A DNA stretch of 44,750 nucleotides from Polyangiaceae bacterium (GTDB lineage Bacteria; Myxococcota_A; Polyangia; Polyangiales; Polyangiaceae): the NCBI GenBank assembly GCA_020848455.1, contig JADLAB010000532.1:1-44750 (forward strand), given 5' to 3'. The translations under genes and the position numbers were made by a program. The notes under the pieces were generated by a model. That model had not been told where the DNA came from, did not search any database, and saw only the letters and a program-made list of their open reading frames with translations. The stretch's first letter is position 1. Every line of letters begins with the position of its first letter. Shown here piece by piece: positions 26,069 through 35,357 of this stretch.

Positions 26069-28774
26069 CTACTCGCGCTCGCCGGGCTCGTCGTCGCTGC
26101 TCACCGGGGGTGAGGTGCTGCCGCCCGGGGCCTCGTCGTCCGGCGCGCCGCTCGAGTGCTGCTCGCGTCCACTCTTGGCCTCGCTCGCGGGCTCGCCGCC
26201 CTCGTCGCCCGGCACGTCGGTGGCGGGGCCGACGGATGCCGTCGCCTCCGTCTCGGCGTAGGTCTCGAGGGCGACGACGCGCTCGCCGTCCGCGACGTCC
26301 ATCACGCGCACGCCCTGGGCGTTGCGGCCGGTCTCGCGGATGCCGCTCACCGTGGTGCGCAGGGTCTGCCCGCGGTCGGTGATGACGATGAGCTCGTCCG
26401 AGTCCTGCACCATCCCGACGCCGACCACGGGGCCGTTGCGCTCGCTCGCGTCGATGAGGATGACGCCCTTGCCGCCGCGGCTCTGGAGGCGGAACTCCGC
26501 GAGCGGCGTCTGCTTGCCGTAGCCCTGCTCGCACACCGCCAGCACGCCGTCGCGCTCGCTGCCGGGCTGGTGGACGCCGAGCCCGACCACCTGGTCGCCC
26601 TCGCCGAGCTCGATCGCCTTCACGCCCATCGTGGCGCGCCCGAGGGGGCGCACCTCCTTCTCGGAGAAACGGATGGCCATGCCCTGGCGCGTGCCGATGA
26701 GGAACTCGCACTCGCCGTCGGTCACCGCCGCCGTGAGCAGCTCGTCGCCGTCGTCGATGCGGACGCCGATGATGCCCTTGTCGCGATAGTTCTCGTACTC
26801 GGCGAGCTCGGTCTTCTTGATCTGGCCGCGCTTGGTGAGGGTGACGACGAAGCGCCCCGCCACGAACTGCTCGACGGGCGTGATGGCCGCGACCTTCTCG
26901 CCCTCCTCCATGCCGACGAAGTTCACGATCGCCCGCCCGCGCGCGTTGGGCGGCGCCTCGGGTATCTCGTAGACCTTCTTGACGTAGACCTTGCCGCGAT
27001 CGCTGAAGAAGAAGACGAAGGAGTGCGTCGACGCCACGAACAGCTGGCTCACCCAGTCCTCGTCGCGTGCCGCCATGCCGGTGCGGCCCTTGCCCCCGCG
27101 CCGCTGCGCCCGGTAGGTCGAAACGGGCGTGCGCTTCACGTAGCCGAGGTGGGAGATCGCCACGACGACCGTCTCTTGCTGGATGAGGTCCTCGAGCTGG
27201 ATCTCGGCCTCGGCTGCCACGATCTCGGTGCGGCGCGGGCCGGCGAAGCGCGCGCGTACCTCGCCGAGCTCCTCCTTGATGAGCGCCATGAGGAGCTTCG
27301 CGTCGCCGAGCAGGGCGGTGAGCCGGGCGATCTCGCTCGCGAGCTCGCCGTACTCCGCCGCGAGCTTCTCGCGCTCGAGCCCGGTGAGGCGCGCCAGGCG
27401 CATCTCGAGGATGGCGCGCGCCTGCCGCTCCGTCAGGCGGTAGTCGCCGCGCGCGTCCGCTGCGACGGCCTCGTCCTCGGGGCGGCCGGCGCGACGCAGG
27501 AACTCACCGAGTCCGCGGAGGCGGAGCTCCATCAGGCGCTCGCGCGCCTCTTCCGGGTCGCGCGCCGCGCGGATCGTGGCCACCACGCGGTCGATGTCGG
27601 TGGTCGCCATGCCGAGCCCCTCGCACAGCTCGCGGCGCGCCTCGGCGCGCCGGAGCTCGTAGCGGCAGCGGCGCCGCACCGTCTCGCGCCGGTGGGCGAT
27701 GAAGTGCTCGAGGGTCTCCTTCAGCGTGAGCACGCGCGGGCGCCCGTCGGCGATGGACAGGTTGATGACCCCGAAGCTCGTCTGCAGGCCGCTCAGGCGG
27801 AACAGCTGGTTCAGGACCACCTGCGAGAAGCTGTCCTTCTTGAGCTCGATGACGACGCGGATGCCCTCGCGGTCGCTCTCGTCGCGGATCTCGCTCACGC
27901 CTTCGATGCGCTTGTCCTTGACGAGCTCGGCGATGCGTCCGACCAGGCGGGCCTTGTTGCACTGGTAGGGGATCTCGGTGATGACGATCTGCTCGCGCCC
28001 TTCGTGGCCGGGGATCGGCTCGACGAAGGTGCGCGCGCGCACGACGATCGACCCGCGGCCCGTGAGGTACGCCTGCTCGATGCCGGCACGGCCGTAGATG
28101 AGGGCCCCCGTCGGGAAATCCGGCCCGGGCACGAGCCGCAGCAGCTCGCGCAGCCCGACGTCCGGGTCGTCGATGAGCGCGATGGTCGCGTCGACGATCT
28201 CGCCGAGGTTGTGGGGCGGGATGTTGGTGGCCATCCCGACCGCGATGCCGCTCGCTCCGTTGACGAGCAGCTGCGGGAACTTCGCCGGCAGGACGCTCGG
28301 CTCCTTCTCGCTGTCGTCGTAGTTCGGGATGAAGTCGACCGTCTCGCGGTCGAGCTCGTTCAGCAGCTCCACGGCCACGGCCGCCAGGCGGCACTCGGTG
28401 TAGCGCATGGCCGCGGGCGAGTCGCCGTCGACCGAACCGAAGTTGCCCTGCCCGTCGACGAGCGGCACACGCAGGCTGAAGTCCTGCGCCATGCGCACGA
28501 GCGCGTCGTAGACGGCGAGGTCGCCGTGCGGGTGGTACTTGCCGAGCACGTCGCCCACGACGCGCGCACACTTCTTGTAGGCGCTCGAGGGGCCGATGTT
28601 CTGCTCGAACATCGAGTAGAGGATGCGCCGGTGCACCGGCTTCAGGCCGTCCCGAACGTCGGGGATGGCCCGGCCGATGATGACGCTCATGGCGTAGTCG
28701 AGGTAGCTCGTGCGCATCTCGTCGAGGATGCTCACGGCGACCCTGCTCGGTGCGGTCGTGCCGTCGCTGCTCAT
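26069..28774 (-). CDS. gyrA: DNA gyrase subunit A
   Basis: 901 residues. GyrA with winged-helix/tower breakage-reunion domain and C-terminal beta-pinwheel. The catalytic tyrosine is Tyr125 (AAMRYTE). The GyrA box QRRGGKG, which defines gyrase over topoisomerase IV, is present in the C-terminal half, so negative supercoiling is expected. In the quinolone-resistance region the motif is [10 protein letters not shown]: Leu86 takes the place of E. coli Ser83, while the acidic residue equivalent to Asp87 is kept (Asp90). The C-terminus has a 50-residue acidic tail ([17 protein letters not shown] and after). gyrB is not in the window. The start ATG has no strong Shine-Dalgarno. It is divergent from an HExxH membrane protein gene, 81 bp away. 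Confidence 0.97.
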   Translation of the reverse strand: MSSDGTTAPSRVAVSILDEMRTSYLDYAMSVIIGRAIPDVRDGLKPVHRRILYSMFEQNIGPSSAYKKCARVVGDVLGKYHPHGDLAVYDALVRMAQDFSLRVPLVDGQGNFGSVDGDSPAAMRYTECRLAAVAVELLNELDRETVDFIPNYDDSEKEPSVLPAKFPQLLVNGASGIAVGMATNIPPHNLGEIVDATIALIDDPDVGLRELLRLVPGPDFPTGALIYGRAGIEQAYLTGRGSIVVRARTFVEPIPGHEGREQIVITEIPYQCNKARLVGRIAELVKDKRIEGVSEIRDESDREGIRVVIELKKDSFSQVVLNQLFRLSGLQTSFGVINLSIADGRPRVLTLKETLEHFIAHRRETVRRRCRYELRRAEARRELCEGLGMATTDIDRVVATIRAARDPEEARERLMELRLRGLGEFLRRAGRPEDEAVAADARGDYRLTERQARAILEMRLARLTGLEREKLAAEYGELASEIARLTALLGDAKLLMALIKEELGEVRARFAGPRRTEIVAAEAEIQLEDLIQQETVVVAISHLGYVKRTPVSTYRAQRRGGKGRTGMAARDEDWVSQLFVASTHSFVFFFSDRGKVYVKKVYEIPEAPPNARGRAIVNFVGMEEGEKVAAITPVEQFVAGRFVVTLTKRGQIKKTELAEYENYRDKGIIGVRIDDGDELLTAAVTDGECEFLIGTRQGMAIRFSEKEVRPLGRATMGVKAIELGEGDQVVGLGVHQPGSERDGVLAVCEQGYGKQTPLAEFRLQSRGGKGVILIDASERNGPVVGVGMVQDSDELIVITDRGQTLRTTVSGIRETGRNAQGVRVMDVADGERVVALETYAETEATASVGPATDVPGDEGGEPASEAKSGREQHSSGAPDDEAPGGSTSPPVSSDDEPGERE

Positions 28775-28855
28775 GGCCGGTGCTTCGTTCTAGTGCAACG
28801 GCCGGGCTGCGCCAATCGCGGCCACGCCCGCCGAAGCGCCCGGCCGTCGATTCGG

Positions 28856-30739
28856 ATGCGGCCCGGCGCACGCTGGTCTAGCGTCTGGGGCCTGATTCGC
28901 GCGGCACTGTCCCATGCGCTCGCGAGCGCGGCCGACGCGGGCGGCGACCCCGCCGTGGCGCGGCGCGAGCTGCGGGTGGATCCGGTGCTCGGCTGGCTGG
29001 CCCGGGCCCGCATGCGGAAGCTCCTCGCTGCGGCGCGGCGCGAGGCGCCCGGGGCGGGCCCGGCCGAGCTGTACCAGCGCGCGTTCCTCATCTTGCACGG
29101 GCGTCCGCTCGGGCCCACCGCCGATCGGACGGCCCTCACGGCCGCGTACGCCGCGGCGCAGTGGGAGCGACCGCGCGGTGCGGCGCTCCGCCGCAGCTAC
29201 CGCGTGACCGCGCTTCTGGCGCTCGGTGGGCTCGGGCTCGTGGTGGCCGCCCTGGTCTTCGCGCTCGTCCGAGCCAGTGGCGAGGCCGGCCCGGCCCAGG
29301 CGCCCGAGCGCCGCTACGAGCAGCTCCCGACCGGCGACGTCGTGGCGCAGGTGTTCGGGGAGCGCCTGCCGCGCCTCGTGACGGCGCTCGCGGTGCTCGC
29401 CGAGCGCGGCGCCCGCGACGAGGCGGCGAGCGCCGAGGTCCGCGAGGCGGCCGCGACTCTGGTGGACGCCGGCGCCGTCGAGGCGCTCGGACCCGAGGTC
29501 GTGCGGGCGGTGGGCGCGCTCGCCGCGGCGCTCCGTGCAGTCGTCGAGCAGGGGACCGGCGCCGAGCCCCTCGGGGACGCGGTCGGTGCGCTCGACGCGG
29601 CCCTCGGGCGCGCGCGGATCGCCGTCTACGTCGACGGCGACGTCCTCACCTACGCCGACGGCCACCGCCGCCCGGTCGTGTTCGCCTACCGCATCGCGGC
29701 CGAGCGCCCTTGGCGTTCGGGCGAGCGCGTGGTGCGCGCACTCCGGCTCCGCCGGCTCGACCGGCTCGCGACGCGCATGCTGCTCATGGGCATGGTCCGG
29801 CCGGGAATGCGCGAGGCGCTCGTGTTGCTCGACCAGACCGAGGACGAGCTCTTGCGGCTGCTCCTGCCCGCGCTCGCGCCCGGCGCGTCGCTCGCGTTCT
29901 CGCGCCGGCCCGAGGACGAGTGGCCTGGCCGCTCGAGCTTCGAGCGCGCCGCGGGCGAGGTGGTGCGGCGCGAGCTCGGCGTGGCGCTCGGGGCGGACGG
30001 CGCCCGTGCGGGGACGCTGCTTGGCGAGCGCGAGCGCATCCTCGACGGTATCGAGACGCGCCTCGCCGCGCAGGGGCTCCGACTCGTGGGCGCCCGCACC
30101 CTGGAGCTTCCGGACGGCTGGCTCGACAGCCTGGGCGCGAGCGCTCGCCCCGAGGAGCGGGCGGCGCTCGCGGCACTCGGCCCCGAGCTCGCCCGGCCGG
30201 AGGTACGGCGCGTGCTCGCCGAGGCGACCGACGCCCTCGCGGCGTCCATCGAGATCCACGAGGTCGAGCACCGGCTCGACGACGGCACCGACCTGCCCAT
30301 TCCGCAGGCGCTCGGCGTGCGTCTCGGACCGGCGGCCGTCGCCGGGCAGGGCGGCGAGCCCGCCCGGCGCTCGAGCGCCGAGCTCTCCGCGTACCTGGCG
30401 ACCCTGGCGCGCGACACGGCTACCCCGGGCGTGAACCTGCTCCTCGTCGCCCGCTTCCTCCTGGTCGATGCGGCGCTCGGCAGCGTGGAGATGCCGGCGG
30501 CGGCGGTCATCCTCGAGGGCCTGGGCCGCGAGCTCGGGCTCGCCGATCCCGAGCTCCCGCCGGGGCGCCCCGCGCGCGAGCGCGTCGCGGCCCTCGTGCT
30601 CGCGTTGCTCGGTCGCCCGACCGGCGAGATCCGCGCGGCGGCGGCTCGGCTCTGGGCGGCGTCGTTCGGCAGGCCCTTGCCGCCGCTCGCGCCGGACGGG
30701 CCGCTCGCCACGCCGGCGGCAGGGACCGCCCGGCCGTGA
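28856..30739 (+). CDS. Uncharacterised single-pass membrane protein with HExxH motif
   Basis: 627 residues, not recognised. The N-terminal 110 residues are Ala/Arg-rich and helical (LARARMRKLLAAARREAPG), followed by one transmembrane helix (about 117-138) and a large, probably periplasmic domain. In its C-terminal third is His468-Glu-Val-Glu-His472 in SIEIHEVEHRLDDG, an HExxH zinc-metallopeptidase motif. Glu509 in SSAELSAYLATLARD, 37 residues later, is a plausible third ligand as in gluzincins. The start is the ATG at 28856, the best in-frame start after the gyrA promoter region, although it lacks a Shine-Dalgarno. Metalloprotease activity is inference. sohB, a protease gene, follows 80 bp downstream. 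Confidence 0.72.
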   Translation: MRPGARWSSVWGLIRAALSHALASAADAGGDPAVARRELRVDPVLGWLARARMRKLLAAARREAPGAGPAELYQRAFLILHGRPLGPTADRTALTAAYAAAQWERPRGAALRRSYRVTALLALGGLGLVVAALVFALVRASGEAGPAQAPERRYEQLPTGDVVAQVFGERLPRLVTALAVLAERGARDEAASAEVREAAATLVDAGAVEALGPEVVRAVGALAAALRAVVEQGTGAEPLGDAVGALDAALGRARIAVYVDGDVLTYADGHRRPVVFAYRIAAERPWRSGERVVRALRLRRLDRLATRMLLMGMVRPGMREALVLLDQTEDELLRLLLPALAPGASLAFSRRPEDEWPGRSSFERAAGEVVRRELGVALGADGARAGTLLGERERILDGIETRLAAQGLRLVGARTLELPDGWLDSLGASARPEERAALAALGPELARPEVRRVLAEATDALAASIEIHEVEHRLDDGTDLPIPQALGVRLGPAAVAGQGGEPARRSSAELSAYLATLARDTATPGVNLLLVARFLLVDAALGSVEMPAAAVILEGLGRELGLADPELPPGRPARERVAALVLALLGRPTGEIRAAAARLWAASFGRPLPPLAPDGPLATPAAGTARP

Positions 30740-30819
30740 CGCCGCGACGCTCGTGATGGCGCCGGGCCGCGGGGCCGCGCTTGTTGGCCCGCGCCGGGGC
30801 GGTTGGCTAATCCGCCCCC

Positions 30820-31806
30820 ATGCCGGACGTACTGTGGGACACGCTCGCCTTCGCGGCGAAAGCCTTCGTGGTGTTCGTCACGGTGCTCGCGTGCGCGGCC
30901 GTCGTCTTCGGGCGAGCGCGCGCCGGGCGCGGCCGCTCGCGCCTCCGCGTGCGCGTCGAGCGCGTGAACGAGCGCATGGGGCGTGCCGCCGAGGCCGTGC
31001 GCCGCGCCGGCATGGACCCAAAGGCGGCTCGCAGGCACCACAAGGAGCTCGCACGCCGGGAGCGGGCGGCGGCGTCGAGCGCCAATCCGTCGGTGTACGT
31101 GCTCGATTTCAAGGGGGATCTCCTCGCCACCGCCGTGGAGTCGCTGCGCGAGGAGGTGAGCGCCCTCGCGCTCGTGGTGCAGCCGAACGACGAGGTGGTG
31201 GTGCGCCTCGAGAGCCCCGGGGGTGCGGCGCACGCCTACGGGCTCGCGGCCTCGCAGCTCGCGCGGCTTCGCGACCGCGGCATCCGCCTGACGGCGTGCG
31301 TCGACAAGGTCGCCGCGAGCGGTGGCTACATGATGGCCGCCGTGGCCGAGCGCATCGTGGCGGCCCCGTTCGCGATCCTCGGTTCCATCGGCGTCGCCGC
31401 CCCGGTGCCGAACCTCCACCGCTTGCTCGAGCGCCACGGCGTCGACTACCGCGAGATGACCGCCGGCGAGTACAAGCGTACCGTCAGCGTGTTCGGCGAG
31501 ATCACCGACGAGGGGCGCCGCAAGTTCCAGGCGCAGCTCGACGAGACGCACGGTCTCTTCAAGGACTTCGTCCGGCGCTACCGTCCAGCCCTCGACGTGG
31601 CTCAGGTGGCCACCGGCGAGCACTGGCATGGCACGCGCGCGCTCGAGCTCGGTCTCGCCGACGAGCTCGCCACGAGCGACGACTACCTACTCGCGCGGCT
31701 CGACCGTGCGCGCATCTTCGAGGTTCGCGTCGAGCGGCCCCGGACGCTCCGCGGATGGCTCGGGCGCTCGTTCGAGCTTGTCCGTGCCCGCCTGATCGGC
31801 GTCTGA
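30820..31806 (+). CDS. sohB: SohB-type membrane-bound serine protease (peptidase S49)
   Basis: 328 residues. An N-terminal membrane anchor (about 10-30) and a charged helix (35-85) precede the S49 protease domain. The nucleophile Ser167 lies in AASGGYMMA, and the general-base Lys219 in AGEYKRT, the Ser-Lys dyad of SohB and SppA. VRLESPGGAAHAYGLA is the S49 oxyanion region. Length and domain order match SohB more than SppA, which has two domains. It probably degrades membrane or signal peptides at the inner membrane. It follows the HExxH gene by 80 bp in the same direction, so a protein-quality-control operon is possible. Confidence 0.92.
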   Translation: MPDVLWDTLAFAAKAFVVFVTVLACAAVVFGRARAGRGRSRLRVRVERVNERMGRAAEAVRRAGMDPKAARRHHKELARRERAAASSANPSVYVLDFKGDLLATAVESLREEVSALALVVQPNDEVVVRLESPGGAAHAYGLAASQLARLRDRGIRLTACVDKVAASGGYMMAAVAERIVAAPFAILGSIGVAAPVPNLHRLLERHGVDYREMTAGEYKRTVSVFGEITDEGRRKFQAQLDETHGLFKDFVRRYRPALDVAQVATGEHWHGTRALELGLADELATSDDYLLARLDRARIFEVRVERPRTLRGWLGRSFELVRARLIGV

Positions 31807-31888
31807 GCCCGCTCGGGGCTCACGATGGGAATCCGCTCCGAGCTCCTGGACGATGGTGAACATGGCACCTGCGAGCTGAGCATGGGCC

Positions 31889-31912
31889 CACGACCGGCCA
31901 CCGGCCGTCGTG
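31889..31912 (+). terminator. Stem-loop 83 bp after sohB
   Basis: CACGACCGGCC (31889-31899) pairs with GGCCGTCGTG (31903-31912) over a 3-nt loop, with one bulged C. It is strong but lacks a U-tract, so it could be a terminator or mRNA stabiliser. Confidence 0.35.
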
Positions 31913-32087
31913 AGCGCGTTCCATCCGTTCGTACCGGCGTCACCGCGGGGCGGTGCGCAGAAAACAGCGTCACAGGGGACCCGGGGGGGAAGGTCACCGC
32001 CGGACGCCGGTTACCTCCAAGCAGGAACCGTGCCGCTAAAACGACTCATGAATTCCAATGGTTGCAGTGGTGCATCGGAGGTCGTTC

Positions 32088-32101
32088 TTGCAGAACTGCA
32101 A
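32088..32101. promoter_or_regulatory. TTGCAG-AA-CTGCAA palindrome
   Basis: Perfect 6+6 bp palindrome around a 2-bp centre, with another TTGCAGT half-site 26 bp upstream (32062). It resembles an operator, but the location between converging genes gives no obvious target. Confidence 0.25.
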
Positions 32102-32210
32102 TCCATCGGTGGGTCGTGCAAGGCTCCTCGGCCCCTCCTCCGGCGGCAGGCTCTTGCCCCCGGCCTCAGCCTCGGGCGGCGGGCTCAGGGTCGGCCGCGC
32201 GGCTCCGGGG

Positions 32211-34154
32211 TCAGCAGTCGTCCGGGACGGAACGAGCGAAGAAGAGGCCGATCATGACACTCCACATCGCGCCCGACTTGTCGTCGCTCTGGTAGGTGAC
32301 CATGGCCGGGGCGTTGCCCTCCGGTCGCCCCTGAGCCGTCGCCTTCGCCATGACCTCGGCAAAGGTGCAGCGCGGTAGCGGTACGTCGGCGCCTTCGTCT
32401 TCGCACACGTCACCCGGGAACAGGTAGCTCTGCACCCCGAGCTGCGTGGCGGTGATCATCACGCATGCGTTCTGGTGTGCGCGGGAGCGGAAGCGGTAGG
32501 TGGCCTGGTTGGTGATCGCGACCGTGAGGTCGACGATGCCCTTGGCGTCGACGCCGTTCGCGCTGATGAAGACGAGGCTCGCGTCGGGGTACTGGTCGCG
32601 TGCCGTGGCCACCGCGGCCGGCAGATAGCCCGACACGTCGAAGGCCGTGCTCTTGAACTTCACGGGCGCCGCCGGCGCGCCTCCGCGGTCGTCGCGGGGC
32701 GCTGCATCGGTCGCTCGCTTCGCCGACGCCGCGGCCTGCTTGGCCCCGCGGGCCGGCGCCAGCACGACCACGAGCGTCGCGACGAGCGCGGCGAGGCAGG
32801 CCGACCCGAGCAGCCCCAGCCACAGCGCGGTTCGCCGGCGCGCGCGAGGCGGGCTCGGGCTCAGCTGGGTGGGGCTCGCGACGCCCTTGAGCGTGCCGGG
32901 CGGCGGCTCGCCCTCGGTGGGAGCGCGCCGCGTGCCCTGGGCGGTGGCCGACGCGAGCGTGCCCGGCGTGGCGCCAGGGACGACGTAGGCTCGGCCCGCG
33001 GCCGGCGGCGCGGTCGGTGCCGCGGGTGCGGGCTGGGCGTACGCGCTCGCTGGCGCGGCCGCATGCACCTCTGCCCAGGTCGCCGGTCCGACCGATTGCA
33101 CGCCGTACGAGATAGCGGGGCTCGCGCCGCTGGCCCCGGCGGGCTGCGCGGCCGCAACCGCGCCGCCGAGCGGAAACGGGACGGGCGGAAACGCCGCCCG
33201 ATGGAGCGCGGCCCCGAGCTCGCGCGCCGACTGGAAGCGCTCTGCGGGCAGCTTGGCCGCGGCACGCAGGATCACCGCGGCGTAGGCCGGGGGCATGTCC
33301 GGGCGAAACACGCGCGGATCGGCCATGGGCTGCTCGACGTGCTGGCGCAGCAGCTCGTAGAGCGAGGCCCCGTGGAACGGCTTGCGGCCCGTGGCGCCCT
33401 CGAAGAGCACGAGCGCGATGGCGTAGAGATCGCTGCGCGCGTCGGCCTCCTGCCCGAGCGCCTGCTCCGGGGCCATGTAATGCGGCGTGCCGAGGAGCGA
33501 GCCCTGGGCGGTCTGGTGCGCGGCCACGAGCGAGCGCGTCGCGCCCGGCACCGTCACGCCGGTCCGTCGTAGCTTCGCGATGCCGAAGTCGAGCAGCTTC
33601 GACCGGCCGGCGCGCGTGACGAAGATGTTGTCGGGCTTGATGTCTCGATGGACGATGCCGCGCTCGTGTGCGGCGGCGAGCGCGTCGAGGACCTCGAGCG
33701 CGAGTCGGGCGAGCTCGTCGAGGGGCAGAGGCCCGCGCTCGAGGATGTGGCTCGACAGGGGCGCACCGTCGAGGTGCTCCATCAGGATGAAGGGCAGGCT
33801 CGCGCGCGCGTCGGGCCGGGGGCTCGGCAGCCACCCGAGGTCGAGCACGTTGACGATGCCCTCGTGGTGGATGAGGTTGACGGCCCGCGCCTCGGCGAAG
33901 AAGCGCTGCACGTCGGCGTCCTGGATCTCCTCACTGCCCGCGAGCACCTTCACCGCGACGCGGCTGCCGATGTCCGGGTGCACCCCCTTGTACACGCGGC
34001 CCATGCCGCCGGCGCCGAGGAGCGACGCGAGCCGGTAGCTACCCACGGTCGCACCGAGGAGCGGATCGCTCGCGCTGTCGGCGAGGAGCGAGCCGTCGCG
34101 GGTGCAGCGACTCCCCGCCCGGAAGCCAGCCCCGCACTCTGGACACACGAACAC
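32211..34154 (-). CDS. Hanks-type Ser/Thr protein kinase with zinc-ribbon-like N-terminus, TM helix and C-terminal sensor-like domain
   Basis: 647 residues from the GTG at 34154. The start has CPEC...RCTRDG (Cys4, Cys7, Cys17), paralleling the kinase at 24-26 kb. The kinase domain (40-320) is complete: GAGGMG (48-53), Lys69, HRDIKPDN (Asp171), DFG (Asp189), APE (228-230). A Pro/Ala-rich linker and TM helix (about 442-465) lead to a compact extracytoplasmic region (about 497-647) with beta strands and five Cys (CVMITA, GDVCEDEG, LPRCTF, final PDDC), so disulphide bonds are likely. Unlike the other kinase, this one has a folded C-terminal domain that could be a sensor. The ligand is unknown. 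Confidence 0.92.
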   Translation of the reverse strand: MFVCPECGAGFRAGSRCTRDGSLLADSASDPLLGATVGSYRLASLLGAGGMGRVYKGVHPDIGSRVAVKVLAGSEEIQDADVQRFFAEARAVNLIHHEGIVNVLDLGWLPSPRPDARASLPFILMEHLDGAPLSSHILERGPLPLDELARLALEVLDALAAAHERGIVHRDIKPDNIFVTRAGRSKLLDFGIAKLRRTGVTVPGATRSLVAAHQTAQGSLLGTPHYMAPEQALGQEADARSDLYAIALVLFEGATGRKPFHGASLYELLRQHVEQPMADPRVFRPDMPPAYAAVILRAAAKLPAERFQSARELGAALHRAAFPPVPFPLGGAVAAAQPAGASGASPAISYGVQSVGPATWAEVHAAAPASAYAQPAPAAPTAPPAAGRAYVVPGATPGTLASATAQGTRRAPTEGEPPPGTLKGVASPTQLSPSPPRARRRTALWLGLLGSACLAALVATLVVVLAPARGAKQAAASAKRATDAAPRDDRGGAPAAPVKFKSTAFDVSGYLPAAVATARDQYPDASLVFISANGVDAKGIVDLTVAITNQATYRFRSRAHQNACVMITATQLGVQSYLFPGDVCEDEGADVPLPRCTFAEVMAKATAQGRPEGNAPAMVTYQSDDKSGAMWSVMIGLFFARSVPDDC

Positions 34155-34316
34155 GCTCCGAGCATAGCCCGCTTCGCGAGCTCGGCCGCCTCGATCTCGC
34201 GACTCCGGCGGTCGAGTGCCGCGGCGGGGGTCGCCGTCGATGCTGCAACGTCGCGCGCGGCGTGCGAACATGCGAGGCGAAGAGCGACCCCGGCCGGGGT
34301 TGCGAGGAGCGGCGGC

Positions 34317-35174
34317 ATGGACGGGCAGCTTTCGCGCACACGCTGGGCTCGGACGACGGTGTTCCCTCGGCGTGCGGCCCTTGGCGCGTTCGCAGCGCTC
34401 GGGCTCGGCCTCGTCGCCTGCCAGCCGGCGCAGAGCGCGCTCGGGGTTGCCGAGGCCACCGACGCCCTCGTCGAGGCGACCGGGGCGACCCAGGCGCTCG
34501 TGCTCACCGCCCGAGCGATCGAGCTCGGCACGAGCTTCGCCGCGGGGGACGACCCCGAGACCTCGGCCGCCGCCATCGGCGCCGCGCTCCTCGTCGACCT
34601 GCCCTGCGCCATCGTGGCGGTCGACGGCGCCACGGTCAGCGTCGAGCATGGCGCGGACTGCGCGGTCATGGGCCGGGCGCTCGCGGGCTCCCAGCTCATC
34701 ACCGTCGTCGCCAACGACGACGAGGGCATCGTCGTCGACCACGAGTGGACGGGCCTCACGGACGGGGTCGTCGCGGTCGACGGCTGGGCCGAGGCGGTGT
34801 GGCTCGACGGCGACGAGGGTCGCACCGTGCTGCACGAGATCAGCTGGACGCGGCTCGCCGACGAGCGCACCGGCGTCGGCTACACCGAGGTGTTCCAGTC
34901 CCCGGCCGCGGGTGGTCTCGCCGAGGGCGTGCTCCTCGAGGGTCTCGCGTTCTGGACGGGCCTGCGCGGCGAGTGGAGCCTCGAGCTCTACGGGGCCGAC
35001 GTCCGCTGGGTCGACGCGGTGCCGCAGGCGGGCCTCTACGTGCTCGACACGCCGTACTCGAAGTCGGTGCACCTGTCCTTCCAGCGCCTCGACCCGGTCT
35101 CCATCGCCGTGACCGTCGCCGGGCCGGTGCGCAGCTACGACTTCGCGGTCGATCCGTCGGGCGAGCTGCTGTAG
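34317..35174 (+). CDS. Uncharacterised lipoprotein
   Basis: 285 residues. The signal ends LVACQ (lipobox Cys35). The mature protein is acidic (many Asp/Glu), beta-rich and low in Lys, with no known domain. It contains two Cys (LLVDLPCAIVAVDG and HGADCAVMG) that may form a disulphide. GAGGAG is 7 bp upstream of the ATG. The gene is divergent from the kinase gene (162 bp apart) and followed 183 bp later by the cyclophilin lipoprotein. Function unknown; probably outer-membrane or periplasmic. Confidence 0.7.
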   Translation: MDGQLSRTRWARTTVFPRRAALGAFAALGLGLVACQPAQSALGVAEATDALVEATGATQALVLTARAIELGTSFAAGDDPETSAAAIGAALLVDLPCAIVAVDGATVSVEHGADCAVMGRALAGSQLITVVANDDEGIVVDHEWTGLTDGVVAVDGWAEAVWLDGDEGRTVLHEISWTRLADERTGVGYTEVFQSPAAGGLAEGVLLEGLAFWTGLRGEWSLELYGADVRWVDAVPQAGLYVLDTPYSKSVHLSFQRLDPVSIAVTVAGPVRSYDFAVDPSGELL

Positions 35175-35357
35175 CTCGGCGCCCGGTCGGGGGTCCTGAA
35201 GCCCGAGACCTGCCGCCCGACGCCGCCGCGCCGGCGCGGGATCGGGGCCGCGTTGCCGGCCCCGTTCGACGGACGCTGGAAACGCGGCCGCGATCCTGCC
35301 ATGGTGCGCGCCGCAGGCGGGCTCGGCACGGCGCCACCCGACATGAGAGGAAGACCC

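Larger units (their letters stand above)
31807..32210. other. Convergent intergenic region sohB / kinase
   Basis: 404 bp. No gene I can support. It holds a GC-rich stem-loop (31889-31912) after sohB and an unusual A/T-richer stretch (32035-32105) with a palindrome and a repeated TTGCAG. Candidate terminators for both converging genes are the simplest content. Confidence 0.6.

Noticed and set aside
26156-30739. Plus-strand stop-free frame of about 1500 codons across gyrA
   Set aside because: Only its 3' part from 28856 is coding; the rest is the antisense of gyrA. Very high GC makes long false frames common.
31825-32295. Possible small genes between sohB and the second kinase
   Set aside because: No ribosome binding site, biased Arg/Pro/Gly composition, and one frame runs into the kinase gene antisense.
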